Assembly: GCF_039540575.1 (NCBI RefSeq)
Contig: NZ_BAABFC010000006.1
Location: forward strand, 62,001 to 126,000
Reading direction: 5' to 3'
Length of the DNA stretch: 64,000 nucleotides
Source: Pseudaeromonas paramecii
GTDB taxonomy: Bacteria > Pseudomonadota > Gammaproteobacteria > Enterobacterales > Aeromonadaceae
Shown here piece after piece: positions 33,989 to 43,411 of the stretch. The position numbers and the translations under genes were made by a program. The notes under the pieces were generated by a model, which saw only the letters and a list, made by a program, of their open reading frames with translations, had not been told where the DNA came from and searched no databases. The stretch's first letter is position 1. Every line of letters begins with the position of its first letter.

Positions 33989-35557
33989 ATGGCTTTAGCC
34001 CAATATTCTGATTCTGTGCTGTCCCTACTGCCCCCGTTACTGGCGGTGGCGTTGGCCATTACCACGCGGCGGGTTTTGCTTTCCCTTGGCGTCGGGATAC
34101 TGGCCGGTGCCATGCTGTTAAATATGGGCGCCCCTGGTGCTACGACCCAATATCTGGCCGACAAATTTATCAACATCGTTTGGAGTGAGGAGAGCTGGAA
34201 CAGCTGGAATCTCAATATCATCGGTTTTTTGTTGCTGCTGGGGTGCTTAATCAGCCTGATGGCTATCTCTGGGGGGACTAGGGCCTTTGCCCTATGGGCC
34301 GAGCAGCGGATCCGCAGCCGTCGGCAGGCCAAGATGATGACGGGGCTGCTGGTCTTTTTGTTTTTCATTGATGACTACTTTCACAGCTTGGCGGTGGGCA
34401 CCATCTGCCGGCCGGTGACGGATCGGCATGGCATCTCTCGCGCCAAGTTGGCGTACCTGCTGGATTCGACGGCGGCCCCTGTTTGCGTCTTGATGCCGGT
34501 CTCCTCCTGGGGGGCCTATATCATCGCCTTGATCGGCGGCATTCTGGCCTCCCATGGCCTTACCGGTCATAGCCCACTGGCGACCTTCGTGGCCATGGCC
34601 CCCATGAACCTGTATGCCGTCTTTACGCTGCTGATGGTGGCAGTGGTGGTGTTGCGGGATCTGGATCTGGGCAGCATGGCCCGTCATGAGGCGGCCGCCG
34701 CCCAGGGGCAGCTGTTCGATGCCGCCCGTGGCATACCGCCGGGGGCCTCTGCCGAGCTGCCGGAGTCCGAACGGGGGCAGGTCAAGGACTTGGCCTGGCC
34801 CATCGTTACCCTGGTAGTGGCCACAGTGTTCTTCATGATCTCGAGCGGGGCGAGCAAGCTGGCCGCCGATGGCACGGCCTTCTCACTGTTGAAGGCGCTG
34901 GAGAATACCGATGTTGGCTTGTCACTGGTTAAGGGCGGGGCAAGCGCCCTGCTGGTGGCCTGTGGTTTGGCCTTGCGCCTGGGGTTGCCGCTGGCCCACT
35001 GGGGCCTGGCCCTCAAACAAGGGCTGCTGGCCATGTGGCCAGCCATCCGCATCCTGATCCTGGCATGGGCTATCGGTGCCGTGATCCGCGACATCGAGAC
35101 GGGTAAGTACCTGGCATCGCTCACCCAATCCGGACCGTCGGTGGCATTGCTGCCGGCCATGCTGTTTGTGCTGGCTGGTATCATGGCCTTTTCAACCGGT
35201 ACCAGCTGGGGCACGTTTGGCATCATGCTGCCGCTGGCGGGGGATCTGGCCATGGCCAGCGAGCCTAGCCTGCTGCTGCCCATGCTCTCCGCGGTGTTGG
35301 CAGGCTCGGTGTTTGGCGATCACTGCTCCCCCATCTCGGACACCACCATCCTTTCTTCTACCGGTGCCGGTTGTCATCATATGGACCATGTGGTGACCCA
35401 GTTGCCTTATGCACTCTTGATCGCCTTGGCCTCTGTGCTGGGTTACCTGGCGCTGGGCTTTAGCGGCTCGGCCTTGCTGGGGCTGGCGGTGACGGGCCTA
35501 GTCTTGCTGCCTTGCCTGCTGTGGTGGGGGCGGCGGGCTGTGCTGCAACCGGCCTGA
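33989..35557 (+). CDS. NhaC-family transporter, predicted lysine carrier (LysW type)
   Basis: The 522-residue membrane protein of the NhaC Na+/H+ antiporter superfamily has about 12-13 helices. It carries FFIDDYFHSLAVG, PVSSWGAY, STGTSWGTFG and FGDHCSPISDTTILSS, all family hallmarks. In several gammaproteobacteria NhaC relatives preceded by a lysine riboswitch have been proposed as lysine transporters and named LysW. The L-box immediately upstream strongly supports lysine as the physiological substrate. Direct transport evidence cannot be read from sequence. It forms a single-gene unit ending in a strong terminator. Confidence 0.85.
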   Translation: MALAQYSDSVLSLLPPLLAVALAITTRRVLLSLGVGILAGAMLLNMGAPGATTQYLADKFINIVWSEESWNSWNLNIIGFLLLLGCLISLMAISGGTRAFALWAEQRIRSRRQAKMMTGLLVFLFFIDDYFHSLAVGTICRPVTDRHGISRAKLAYLLDSTAAPVCVLMPVSSWGAYIIALIGGILASHGLTGHSPLATFVAMAPMNLYAVFTLLMVAVVVLRDLDLGSMARHEAAAAQGQLFDAARGIPPGASAELPESERGQVKDLAWPIVTLVVATVFFMISSGASKLAADGTAFSLLKALENTDVGLSLVKGGASALLVACGLALRLGLPLAHWGLALKQGLLAMWPAIRILILAWAIGAVIRDIETGKYLASLTQSGPSVALLPAMLFVLAGIMAFSTGTSWGTFGIMLPLAGDLAMASEPSLLLPMLSAVLAGSVFGDHCSPISDTTILSSTGAGCHHMDHVVTQLPYALLIALASVLGYLALGFSGSALLGLAVTGLVLLPCLLWWGRRAVLQPA

Positions 35558-35574
35558 GCCTCATCATCTCAATC

Positions 35575-35607
35575 GGGCGCCCGTGGCTGACGGGCGCCCT
35601 TTTTTTT
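35575..35607 (+). terminator. Terminator after the lysine transporter
   Basis: The 10-bp stem GGGCGCCCGT / ACGGGCGCCC with a five-base loop is followed by eight T residues. Confidence 0.95.
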
Positions 35608-35645
35608 GACATCATGCGGCCCTTGCGTCGTACTCAAGGAGCAAC

Positions 35646-36242
35646 ATGGCATCCCTGCACTATAAATTTGCCGCCATGAATTCCGGCAAATCCACCCAGC
35701 TTATTCAGGCCCATTTTAACTATCTGGAGCGGGGCATGACGCCCTTGGCCATGACCCCTGCCATTGACGATCGCTTTGGCGTGGGAGTGATCACCGCCCG
35801 GGTGGGGTTGGAGCTGAAGGTGCCTGTCTTCACCGAGCAGACGGATCTGTTTGCGCTGTTGGCTCAGAGCCCTGGCCGACCCGATGTCTTTATCGTGGAT
35901 GAGGCCCAGTTTCTGACCCGGGCCCAGGTATATCAGCTGGCTCAGATCGTTGATGAGCTGCGGATCCCCGTGATTGCCTACGGGCTCAAGACGGATTTTC
36001 GCGGTGAGCTGTTTGATGGCTCCTATCACCTCTTATGTCTGGCGGACAAGGTCGAAGAGCTCAAGAGCATCTGCTGGTGTGGCAACAAGGCACACATGAA
36101 TGCCCGGGTGGGCGAGGGGGGACACGTGGTGCGGGAAGGGGCACAAGTGGAGATCGGCGATGCGGATCGCTACGTCTCCCTGTGCCGCAAGCACTTTCTG
36201 GCGGGGCAGGCCTACCCCGCGGTCACTTCTCCGGCTGACTGA
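35646..36242 (+). CDS. tdk: Thymidine kinase
   Basis: The 198-residue type II thymidine kinase has the P-loop MNSGKST (residues 11-17), Walker B with VDEAQFL, the YGLKTDFRGELF block and a zinc ribbon with Cys pairs (CWCGNKA and the terminal CRKH). It salvages thymidine to dTMP. The sequence agrees with E. coli Tdk along its length. The last 20 bases overlap the convergent EAL-HDOD gene. Confidence 0.95.
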   Translation: MASLHYKFAAMNSGKSTQLIQAHFNYLERGMTPLAMTPAIDDRFGVGVITARVGLELKVPVFTEQTDLFALLAQSPGRPDVFIVDEAQFLTRAQVYQLAQIVDELRIPVIAYGLKTDFRGELFDGSYHLLCLADKVEELKSICWCGNKAHMNARVGEGGHVVREGAQVEIGDADRYVSLCRKHFLAGQAYPAVTSPAD

Positions 36243-37440
36243 GCAGGTTGGCCCACTGGTTCGCCTCCAGGTAGAGGCGAGCCACTTCTGCTTCATTCAA
36301 TCCCATCTTCTCCGCCCGCTTGGCGATGCGTGGCCAGTTAGCTGCTTCATAGTCCCGGATAAAGGCCAGATAGAAGGCCAGCTCACCGCGGTTGTGCACC
36401 AGGGCCTGCACTATGGCCGCCGAGACAGGTACATCCTGCAGCAGGTGTTCGAAACTCTGCTCCAGCAGGGCCTCCAGCAAGGAAAAGAGGCCACACAGGA
36501 AGGCCTCGGACGGATTGGTCCACTGCGGCCGATGCAAGGAGAGCAGCTCGCAGAAGCGGGCGCGCACCAGGCACATATGATACAGCTCCGGGCTCTTATG
36601 CTCGCCCACGCTGGTGGTGGTGACCAAGGAGACAAACCGGCGCAGCTCGCGGTTGCCCAGAAAAACTGCGGCCTGGCGGAACGAGGTTATCGGCTTGCCG
36701 GCACCATAGCGCATGTTGTTGACGTAACGCAGCAACTTGTAGGAGAGGCTGACATCGCTGCTCAGCAGCGCCTCGATGCGGTCAAAATCCGGCTCCTCCT
36801 TGTTCACCTCCTTGAGCAGGCGCATCAGGGTCAGCTGGCTGGCATTGAGGGTCTTTTGTTGCACCACCTCGGGACGGCTGAAGAAATAGCCCTGAAAGAA
36901 GTGACAACCCATGGCCATGGCGGCTTCAAATTCGGCCTGATCTTCGACTTTCTCCGCCAGATATTGCAGCTTCAGGTGGCTGTGGCTATCGATAAACTGG
37001 CGGATCTCCTCCACCGGACTGGTTCGCCAGTCAAACTTGATGATGTCGATATAGGGCAAAAACGGCTGCCAGCGGGCATCCAGGGTGAAGTCATCCAGCG
37101 CGATGCGATAGCCCTGTTGCTTCATCTGTTGCACCTTCTGCAGCAGGGGGGCATCGGGGGTGGCCGTCTCCAGGATTTCTATCACCACCTTATCGGTGGG
37201 CAGACTATCGGCCAGTCCTTGCAGCAGCAGACTCTCGGGAAAGTTGATGAAACAAGGGTGATCGCCAATCAGGTGTTCTATGGGCTGGGTGAGGAACTGC
37301 TCGGCAATCAGTTTGTTGGTGGCTTGCTCTGGACTGATGTTGGGGAAGACGTTTTCCAACCCTTGACGAAACAGGAGTTCGTAGGCAACTGGCTGCTGCT
37401 GACGATTAAGAATGGGTTGACGGGCAACAAATGAATACAT
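36223..37440 (-). CDS. EAL-HDOD signalling protein (YuxH type)
   Basis: The 405-residue cytoplasmic protein has an N-terminal EAL-like domain (about residues 1-190) and a C-terminal HDOD domain (about 200-390). The EAL part keeps an ELL in place of EAL, INFPESL, EILE, IKFDW and QGYFFSRP, but loop 6 reads DDFTLD instead of DDFGTG. Active cyclic-di-GMP hydrolysis is therefore doubtful and a binding or scaffold role more likely. Relatives of this architecture influence motility in vibrios. A GATCAGC / GCTGATC hairpin (37461-37480) lies in its 5' leader. It overlaps tdk tail to tail. Confidence 0.88.
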   Translation of the reverse strand: MYSFVARQPILNRQQQPVAYELLFRQGLENVFPNISPEQATNKLIAEQFLTQPIEHLIGDHPCFINFPESLLLQGLADSLPTDKVVIEILETATPDAPLLQKVQQMKQQGYRIALDDFTLDARWQPFLPYIDIIKFDWRTSPVEEIRQFIDSHSHLKLQYLAEKVEDQAEFEAAMAMGCHFFQGYFFSRPEVVQQKTLNASQLTLMRLLKEVNKEEPDFDRIEALLSSDVSLSYKLLRYVNNMRYGAGKPITSFRQAAVFLGNRELRRFVSLVTTTSVGEHKSPELYHMCLVRARFCELLSLHRPQWTNPSEAFLCGLFSLLEALLEQSFEHLLQDVPVSAAIVQALVHNRGELAFYLAFIRDYEAANWPRIAKRAEKMGLNEAEVARLYLEANQWANLLSQPEK

Positions 37441-37566
37441 AGACGACCAGGGTGCTAAACGATCAGCCCGGGAGCTGATCCGAGGAACTCAAGTCGGCAA
37501 AGTAACAGTGGCAGAAGGGGGCTGCAACTGTGCTAGATACAATAATTCGCTGCTGTCACAAATCTC

Positions 37567-37602
37567 AAAAAACAGACCACCGGCGGAAAAACACCGGTGG
37601 TC
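37567..37602 (-). terminator. Terminator of fadL
   Basis: The stem GACCACCGG / CCGGTGGTC is followed on the minus strand by a U tract encoded by AAAAAA at 37567-37572. Confidence 0.92.
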
Positions 37603-37610
37603 ATAAGGGC

Positions 37611-38867
37611 TTAGAAGCGGTAGTTCATTTGCAGTGAGGTGAGCCAGGCAGACGCACTCGTGCGGTAGTTTACGTCCACGCCAGTGGCGATGCTCTCTTG
37701 CAGCTGGGTATCATCCCCTTGCAGGTAGGCGACGCCCAGATCCAGGCTCAAATCCTCATTGACCTGGTAGCTGGCGCCCAGGCTATACCAGAGGCGCTCG
37801 GTATCTGGGATGCTGATCACGTGGTAGGCCGCCTGGCGATCCAGGGCCAGACCGGCGCGCAGCGTCCACTGCGGGTCCAGATACCAGCTTGCACCGATGG
37901 CATAACGCCAGCTGTCGTGGAACTCCAGATCCTTTTGGAAGCAGTCGCCGCTGCACTGATCGCTGGTGGCCCGCAATTCTTTGAGCACGCTCCAGTCGGT
38001 CCACTGCACAGAGTAATGCAGGGCCCATTGCGGATTGAGCAGGTGATAGCCTGAGAACTCGGCGATGGCGGGCAGTTCCAGATCCAGCTTGCCAGGCACC
38101 TTGTTAAAGGCGGTGCTGCTGCCGGAATATTCACCTTCCAGCTTCAAGGTGGTGCCGGAGCGATAGCTCAGGCCGAAGCGGTTGGCCGCGTTGTATTCGT
38201 ACAGGACGCCGGCATTCCAGTTCCAGGCCCAGGTGTCCCCTTTCAGATCCACGATGGCGGTATCGGTAGACAGTGCCGGATTGAGGTAGGCCAGGGCGCC
38301 GGCACGGCGCACCAGACTGGCATCGGCATAGATGGCACTGATCCCGGCCCCCAGGCTCCACTGATCGTTGAGCTTATAGGCCACATTGGGATTGATGTTG
38401 TAGGTGGTCAGCTCGGTCTTGCCACCCAGGGCCCCGGCAACATAGTTCTCATCATATTCGGTGGAGAGACCGAAGTTGGAGAACAGGCCCAGGCCGACGG
38501 CCCATTGTGCATTGATGGGCTGGATATAGTAGAAGGCCGGAATGGTCGCAGACGGGGCCACATTGCTGGCATCCAGGCTGCTGGAGGACACCAGTCCACC
38601 CAGGGCATCACCGTTGCCTTGCAAGTCTACATTGGGTGCCACATAGGTGGCCGCCACACTGATCTCGGCGCGCTCGAAGCGGGTCATTGCGGCCGGGTTG
38701 CGGGCCAGCACGGCGGCATTGTCCGCGATGGCGGCTTCGCCAGCAAAGGCGCGACCCAAGCCAGAGGCTGAGTGCTCGTTGAGGTTGAACGCAGCGGCCT
38801 GAACGCCGCCGGCCAACAGGCTGGCAGAGACGGCGAGGGCAACAGTCGCAAGCTTGGTCTTTTGCAT
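37611..38867 (-). CDS. fadL: FadL-family outer-membrane long-chain fatty acid transporter
   Basis: The 418-residue protein has a signal peptide (residues 1-24, ending VQA), the N-terminal hatch with RNPAAMTRF (FadL NPA motif), a beta-barrel with alternating aromatic residues and a C-terminal phenylalanine for barrel insertion. It takes up hydrophobic compounds, classically long-chain fatty acids. Two Cys residues (CSGDC) sit in a likely surface loop near residue 285. fadIJ lies 6.5 kb away beyond the moxR-bat operon, which supports a fatty-acid role. Confidence 0.92.
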   Translation of the reverse strand: MQKTKLATVALAVSASLLAGGVQAAAFNLNEHSASGLGRAFAGEAAIADNAAVLARNPAAMTRFERAEISVAATYVAPNVDLQGNGDALGGLVSSSSLDASNVAPSATIPAFYYIQPINAQWAVGLGLFSNFGLSTEYDENYVAGALGGKTELTTYNINPNVAYKLNDQWSLGAGISAIYADASLVRRAGALAYLNPALSTDTAIVDLKGDTWAWNWNAGVLYEYNAANRFGLSYRSGTTLKLEGEYSGSSTAFNKVPGKLDLELPAIAEFSGYHLLNPQWALHYSVQWTDWSVLKELRATSDQCSGDCFQKDLEFHDSWRYAIGASWYLDPQWTLRAGLALDRQAAYHVISIPDTERLWYSLGASYQVNEDLSLDLGVAYLQGDDTQLQESIATGVDVNYRTSASAWLTSLQMNYRF

Positions 38868-38932
38868 TATCGGTTCACAACTTGATAATCATTAACAGGA
38901 GGCGCGATTGTACGGGGGGGCTGACTGGTGGG

Positions 38933-38946
38933 AAATCAGACCAGCG
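38933..38946 (-). promoter_or_regulatory. Possible FadR operator upstream of fadL
   Basis: On the minus strand CGCTGGTCTGATTT matches the left half and centre of the FadR consensus (AGCTGGTCNGAC). The right half is poor. It lies 66 bases before the fadL start, in the promoter gap. Confidence 0.35.
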
Positions 38947-39023
38947 GTTAAAAAGCAGGCTATCGCACTCTGTGAATGTAAAAATGTGAAGACGATGCCT
39001 GTTTGGGAACCAAGCGAATCTAT

Positions 39024-40559
39024 TTAGTCGAGGGCGTTCGGGTTCAACCCCTCGGATTGCCGGCTGTTTCCCCCCTGCCAGATCAGCAGGCGGCGGGTCA
39101 CGTCGAGCGACCAGCGCCAATCGGTGGGGCGATTGGCGAAACAAGCCGCCAGCAGCGGATCCAGTTGGGTGGCGAAATCGGCATAGCAAGGCAGCGCTTC
39201 AACACAGGTCGGCGGCGTCTGCGGCCAACGCCATCTGGCCCAGGCCAGCAGGCAGGCGTGCAGGTGCCGGGCGTCCGGTTGGCGGCTGGCCTGGAGCAGA
39301 CTCAGGCTGTGCCAGAGGAGCGCCAGCCAACGGGGCTTGGGGAGCCTGTCCCGGCGCCGCCAGCACCACAGTGCCAGCAGGGGCGGCAGCAGGACGCCCC
39401 ACCAGGCCAAAGAAACGGTGGGGGCTGGCCTGTCTTGGGTCGCCGATGTGACGGCAGGCAGTGCCAGGACCGGCAGGCTAATGGCCGGCAGGCGGCTGGT
39501 TTCTGATTGCTGTGTGAGTGCGTTCCACCAGGTGATTTCTACGGCGGGCAGCGAAAGGTCGCCGCCGGCCACCGGGATCAGCGCCTGCCGCAGGGTCTGC
39601 CGGATCTGCAGTTCGCCGCCTTGCAGGGTGATCTGCGTCTGTTGTCCATCTTCATAGCTGCGCAGGCCGGCCTGTTGCGGCAGATCCAAGGTGGGCACGC
39701 GCCGCGGATCCGCCTGCACCAATTCCAGCGTCAGCACCCGAATGATGGGATCGCCCTGGCGATAGGGCCCCTGGGCCGGCTCCCAGTGCTGGCTTAGATT
39801 CACCGCATTGGCCACCAGCTCGGGCGCATCGGCCGGCAAGGCTGTGACCTTGAGGGTTTGGGCGGCAGCCTCAAGCCGCAGCGGGCTGGCCTTGAGTTGC
39901 AAACCTTGTGCATCCTCCAGCTCTTCCCCCTGGGCCTGAGCACCAAAGACGCGTACCTCGCCGGGCACCTCGGGTACCACCAGATAGCGGCGCAGCAGAC
40001 TCAAGACTCGTTGCCCCTGGATCAGCTCGCTGGTTTGCTCGTCCTCGCCCAGCAGTGAGATGTTGGCGCCCTCCAGGCTGGGGGCCGTGAGGCTGGCCAT
40101 CTGCACCCCGGGGTGCATCCAGATCCGGGCTTCATAGATGAGGGGTTGCCCCACCAGCGCGTGATCACGGCTCAGTTGTCCCTGCAGTTGGGCAGCCTGT
40201 CGGTTCAGGTTTGGCAGCCGGGGGGCAGGGGGCAAATCGATCTGCAGCGGTTGGGCAGCGGTGCGCTCCTGGCCGACCTGCAGGGCGGGTAGTTCCACGG
40301 TACCGCTGAGCCGGGGGACGAGGGGGATCAGCCATTGCGTACTCTGGCGCTGCGGATCCTGCTGCCAGCGCAGCTGGCCGATGACGAAGCTGGCAAACAG
40401 CGGCTTGATATCCAGGGCTTCGGCGGGCAGCAGTCCCTCCGCCTGCAGCGTCAATTGCAGGCTTTGACCTAACCGATAGGGGGGCGGCGAGAGGCTGAGC
40501 CGGGTGGCGGCCTGCAGGGGCAGGCTCAGCATCAGCAGCATCAGTAACCAGCGGTTCAC
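39024..40559 (-). CDS. batD: BatD-like protein (Bat operon)
   Basis: The 511-residue protein has a signal peptide (residues 1-18), a largely beta extracytoplasmic region with BatD (oxygen-tolerance) features (about 19-370), one membrane helix (about 380-400) and a cytoplasmic helical tail. It is the last gene of the moxR-DUF58-DUF4381-batA-batB-batD operon. Its ATG overlaps the batB stop by four bases. BatD-type proteins accompany MoxR ATPases and von Willebrand proteins, but their molecular job is unresolved. No terminator is evident in the 156 bases before fadL. Confidence 0.85.
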   Translation of the reverse strand: MNRWLLMLLMLSLPLQAATRLSLSPPPYRLGQSLQLTLQAEGLLPAEALDIKPLFASFVIGQLRWQQDPQRQSTQWLIPLVPRLSGTVELPALQVGQERTAAQPLQIDLPPAPRLPNLNRQAAQLQGQLSRDHALVGQPLIYEARIWMHPGVQMASLTAPSLEGANISLLGEDEQTSELIQGQRVLSLLRRYLVVPEVPGEVRVFGAQAQGEELEDAQGLQLKASPLRLEAAAQTLKVTALPADAPELVANAVNLSQHWEPAQGPYRQGDPIIRVLTLELVQADPRRVPTLDLPQQAGLRSYEDGQQTQITLQGGELQIRQTLRQALIPVAGGDLSLPAVEITWWNALTQQSETSRLPAISLPVLALPAVTSATQDRPAPTVSLAWWGVLLPPLLALWCWRRRDRLPKPRWLALLWHSLSLLQASRQPDARHLHACLLAWARWRWPQTPPTCVEALPCYADFATQLDPLLAACFANRPTDWRWSLDVTRRLLIWQGGNSRQSEGLNPNALD

Positions 40560-42016
40560 CAGGGCTCCTCCTGCAATCGGCTGGGGCGCTTGGTCGCCTG
40601 CAGCCGCAGACGGTTTTTCATCAGGTTGCCCGGTGCCTCGGCCACCACCTTGAGGGGATCCGTATCCTGTTGCGAGCTGTCTTGTGGCTGGGGGGCCTCA
40701 CCACTGTGTTGATCTTGATTGGCCAGCCAGTTGGCCACCAGGTCGCGATTGAAGCGCGCATCAAAATGGTTGGCGTCCAGCGCCAAGGCCGCATCATAGG
40801 CACTTAACGCCTCCTGATAGCGGCCCAGCTGCACCAGCGCATTGCCACTGTTGAACCGAGCCTGGGCCCCGTCCAGCAGTCCATACGCCCCCAGGGCAGC
40901 CTGGTAGTTACCCGCCCGGTAGAAGGCATTGCCGCGCCAGAGGGGATCGTCAAGATGTTGCGCGGCCTCGGCATAGCGCTGGGCCTGGTACAGGGCGATG
41001 CCCTCATCCGCCATGGCCGGTCTGGGCAAAACCGGTCCCAACAGTGTCAGCAGGCAGAGCCACAGCAGCCCGCGGCGGAACATCAAGGCCAGGCCGATAA
41101 GGGGTAACAGCAGCCAGTAGCCAAGATCCACCTGCTGGCGACCAACCGGTGCACCGCGGCGTTGGCCGGCATCCGGGCGCAGCAGTCGTGCCCACTGACT
41201 CTCATCACCATCCAGGCGATAGAGGGTACCGCCCACCTGGTCGGCCAGTTGTTGCAACTGAATGTAGTCTGTCTTGGCAATCACCAGTTGCCCCTGGGCA
41301 TTGCGCAGCAGGCGGCCATCCGCCAGGGGAATGGCGGCGCCGGGAGGGGTGCCCACCACCAGCAGATCCAGCGGCCAGGGCTGGTTGGCCATCAACTGGC
41401 GGATGGCCTGTGCCTGGGCGGCGGTGAGGTTGTCGGTGATGAGCAGCAGGCGCCCCCGTAGCGTTTGGCTCTGGGTCAACTGGCGCAGGCCAAGGCGCAC
41501 CGCCGCCACCGGATCCGAGCCGGCCTGGGGCATGACGCCCGGTTCCAGCTCCCGCAGCATGTGGCGCAAGGTGTCGTGATCGTCGGTCACCGGGCTGATG
41601 ACAAAGGCATCGCCGGCGAAGGCGATGAGGCCCACCTTGGCGGTGGGGGCCAGCTCCAACAGCTCCAGCAGCTTGTAGCGGCTGCGGATCAGGCGCGACG
41701 GGGGCAGGTCGTCGGCCAGCATGGAATGGGAGACATCCAGCAACCAGTACCAGGACTGCTCCTGTTCATACAAGGCATCGTTTTTCTGGACGGCCGGCCC
41801 GCTTAACGCCAGCAGGGCCAGCAGGGCCGCCAACCAGGGCCAACGATGGCGCCGGCGGGACTGTGGGCTGGCCGCCTCCGGGCTCAGGTAGGCCAGCAGA
41901 CTGGGCCGGATCAGATCCTGCCGGCGAAAGAGCAGCCGCTTGCGCTGCCAGTACAGCAGTCCCAGGGGCAGCAGGGCCAACAGCCACCAGGGGCGCAACA
42001 ACACCAGATCACTCAT
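40556..42016 (-). CDS. batB: BatB-like von Willebrand factor A/TPR membrane protein
   Basis: The 486-residue protein has an N-terminal helix (about residues 8-25), a second helix near 60-75 and a VWA domain with metal site DVSHS (D-x-S-x-S) at about residue 93. Another membrane segment (about 300-330) and TPR repeats (about 340-430) follow, then a Gln/Ser-rich tail. It fuses the BatB VWA with the TPR part that is a separate batC gene elsewhere. The 3' end overlaps batD and the 5' end overlaps batA by eight bases, which implies translational coupling. Confidence 0.88.
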   Translation of the reverse strand: MSDLVLLRPWWLLALLPLGLLYWQRKRLLFRRQDLIRPSLLAYLSPEAASPQSRRRHRWPWLAALLALLALSGPAVQKNDALYEQEQSWYWLLDVSHSMLADDLPPSRLIRSRYKLLELLELAPTAKVGLIAFAGDAFVISPVTDDHDTLRHMLRELEPGVMPQAGSDPVAAVRLGLRQLTQSQTLRGRLLLITDNLTAAQAQAIRQLMANQPWPLDLLVVGTPPGAAIPLADGRLLRNAQGQLVIAKTDYIQLQQLADQVGGTLYRLDGDESQWARLLRPDAGQRRGAPVGRQQVDLGYWLLLPLIGLALMFRRGLLWLCLLTLLGPVLPRPAMADEGIALYQAQRYAEAAQHLDDPLWRGNAFYRAGNYQAALGAYGLLDGAQARFNSGNALVQLGRYQEALSAYDAALALDANHFDARFNRDLVANWLANQDQHSGEAPQPQDSSQQDTDPLKVVAEAPGNLMKNRLRLQATKRPSRLQEEPW

Positions 42017-42953
42017 GCAGGCGCCTCACTAGCAGTAGCAGGCAGAGGGTCAAGGCCAGCGCCAGGGGCCAGGGGTAGAGCTCCTGCCGCGGCTGATAGA
42101 AGCGGGCGCTGATCTCGCTGGGCTCCAGTTCGTCGATGGCCCGGTAGATCTGCGCCAGGCTGTCGGGATCCCGGGCGCGAAAATATTGCCCTCCGGTGAC
42201 GGCGGCGATCCGCGTCAGGGTCTGTTCATCCAGATCGCTGTTGCTGCCTTCGGGATCTTCCGGGTCTTCGGCACCCAGCCCTATGGTGTAGATGCGCATC
42301 TGCGCCTGGGCGGCCAGGGTGGCGGCGGTGAGCGGCGGCAGTGTCTCCACCGTATCCCGGCCGTCACTCAGCAGGATCAGCACCTTCCGCTGGGTTTGCT
42401 GCTGCTCCAGGCGCTTGAGACTGAGGCCGATGGCTTCGCCGATGGCGGTGAGATGGCCGGCCAGGCCAAAGTCCAGCTCATCGATAAATTGGGCCAGGGT
42501 GGCGTGATCGGCGGACAGGGGCATCATCACATAGGCATGGTCAGCAAACAGTATCAATCCCATGCGATCGCCTTGCCGACGGTTGACGAACTGGGTCAGC
42601 TGTTGTTTGACCACGCTCAGGCGATCCACCGGTGCCCCCTTGAGCACCATGTCCTGGGTGCGCATGCTGTCGGACAGATCCACCGCCAGCAGGAGGTCGC
42701 GATGGGCCTGCTCCAGGGCCACCGGCTCGCCCAACCACTGGGGCCGTGACAGGGCCAGGCACAGGCAGAGCCAGGCCATCATCAGCAGCAGGGGTTGCCA
42801 GCGGTGCGCCGCCACCGGGCGCTCGCTCACATAGGGCAGGGTGGGGATCACCAGGGGATCCCCCAGCATGGAGGGGACGGCCCGCAGGCGGCGCCGTACC
42901 AGCAGGGGCAACAACACGAGCCCCAGCAACCAGGGCCAGGCGAGGATCAGCAT
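42009..42953 (-). CDS. batA: BatA-like von Willebrand factor A membrane protein
   Basis: The 314-residue protein has helices at both ends (about residues 3-18 and 290-310), a third near 55-75 and a VWA domain with DLSDS (D-x-S-x-S) at about 92. The ATG at 42953 overlaps the DUF4381 stop (ATGCTGA arrangement) and has GGAG upstream. A longer open frame from 43160 runs through DUF4381 in another frame and is rejected. VWA proteins of this type are thought to act with the MoxR AAA+ ATPase. Confidence 0.88.
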   Translation of the reverse strand: MLILAWPWLLGLVLLPLLVRRRLRAVPSMLGDPLVIPTLPYVSERPVAAHRWQPLLLMMAWLCLCLALSRPQWLGEPVALEQAHRDLLLAVDLSDSMRTQDMVLKGAPVDRLSVVKQQLTQFVNRRQGDRMGLILFADHAYVMMPLSADHATLAQFIDELDFGLAGHLTAIGEAIGLSLKRLEQQQTQRKVLILLSDGRDTVETLPPLTAATLAAQAQMRIYTIGLGAEDPEDPEGSNSDLDEQTLTRIAAVTGGQYFRARDPDSLAQIYRAIDELEPSEISARFYQPRQELYPWPLALALTLCLLLLVRRLHE

Positions 42954-43411
42954 GGGATCTGTCTCCGCAAGGCAAACAAGAGAAGGTGGCATTGAGTCAG
43001 CAGGGCCCCACGCGCTGGCGGCGTGAGGGGGTGACCGCCGTAGAGCCAGGCCTCCCACTGGGCGGCGAACTGGTTGAAGCGGGTGTGGCCCAGCTGATCC
43101 AGATAAAGAAGCCAGGCCGGCCCTGTGAGCGCGGCTATCTCTTCCCGGGGCCGATAACACAGCAGCAGGGATTTGAGGAACTGGTTGATGGCCAGCGCCG
43201 TCAGGTTATCGGTGCGCTGCAACTGGCGCCAGATCAGGTAATGGCGCCACCAGGCCCGCTGACGGTACAGCCTCACCGCCAGCCAGAGTAATAACAGGCC
43301 GCAGAGGGTCAGGCTGGCCAACAGCAGCCAGAACTCACCGCTGGGCATGGCGCCATCGGGGAGCGGGGCTTCATGGATGTCTCTGAGTTGCTGCAAGGGA
43401 AAGCCCATCAT
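42947..43411 (-). CDS. DUF4381 membrane protein
   Basis: The 154-residue protein has a single membrane helix (about residues 27-46) and a basic, Trp-rich helical cytoplasmic part. The N-terminal PLQQLRDIHEAP stretch is the hallmark of DUF4381 proteins encoded in moxR-bat operons. The function is unknown. The start ATG-ATG overlaps the DUF58 stop codon. Confidence 0.85.
   Translation of the reverse strand: MMGFPLQQLRDIHEAPLPDGAMPSGEFWLLLASLTLCGLLLLWLAVRLYRQRAWWRHYLIWRQLQRTDNLTALAINQFLKSLLLCYRPREEIAALTGPAWLLYLDQLGHTRFNQFAAQWEAWLYGGHPLTPPARGALLTQCHLLLFALRRQIPC

Noticed and set aside
42954..43160. N-terminal extension of batA
   Set aside because: It overlaps DUF4381 in another frame, and the ATG overlapping the DUF4381 stop with GGAG upstream fits the operon pattern.
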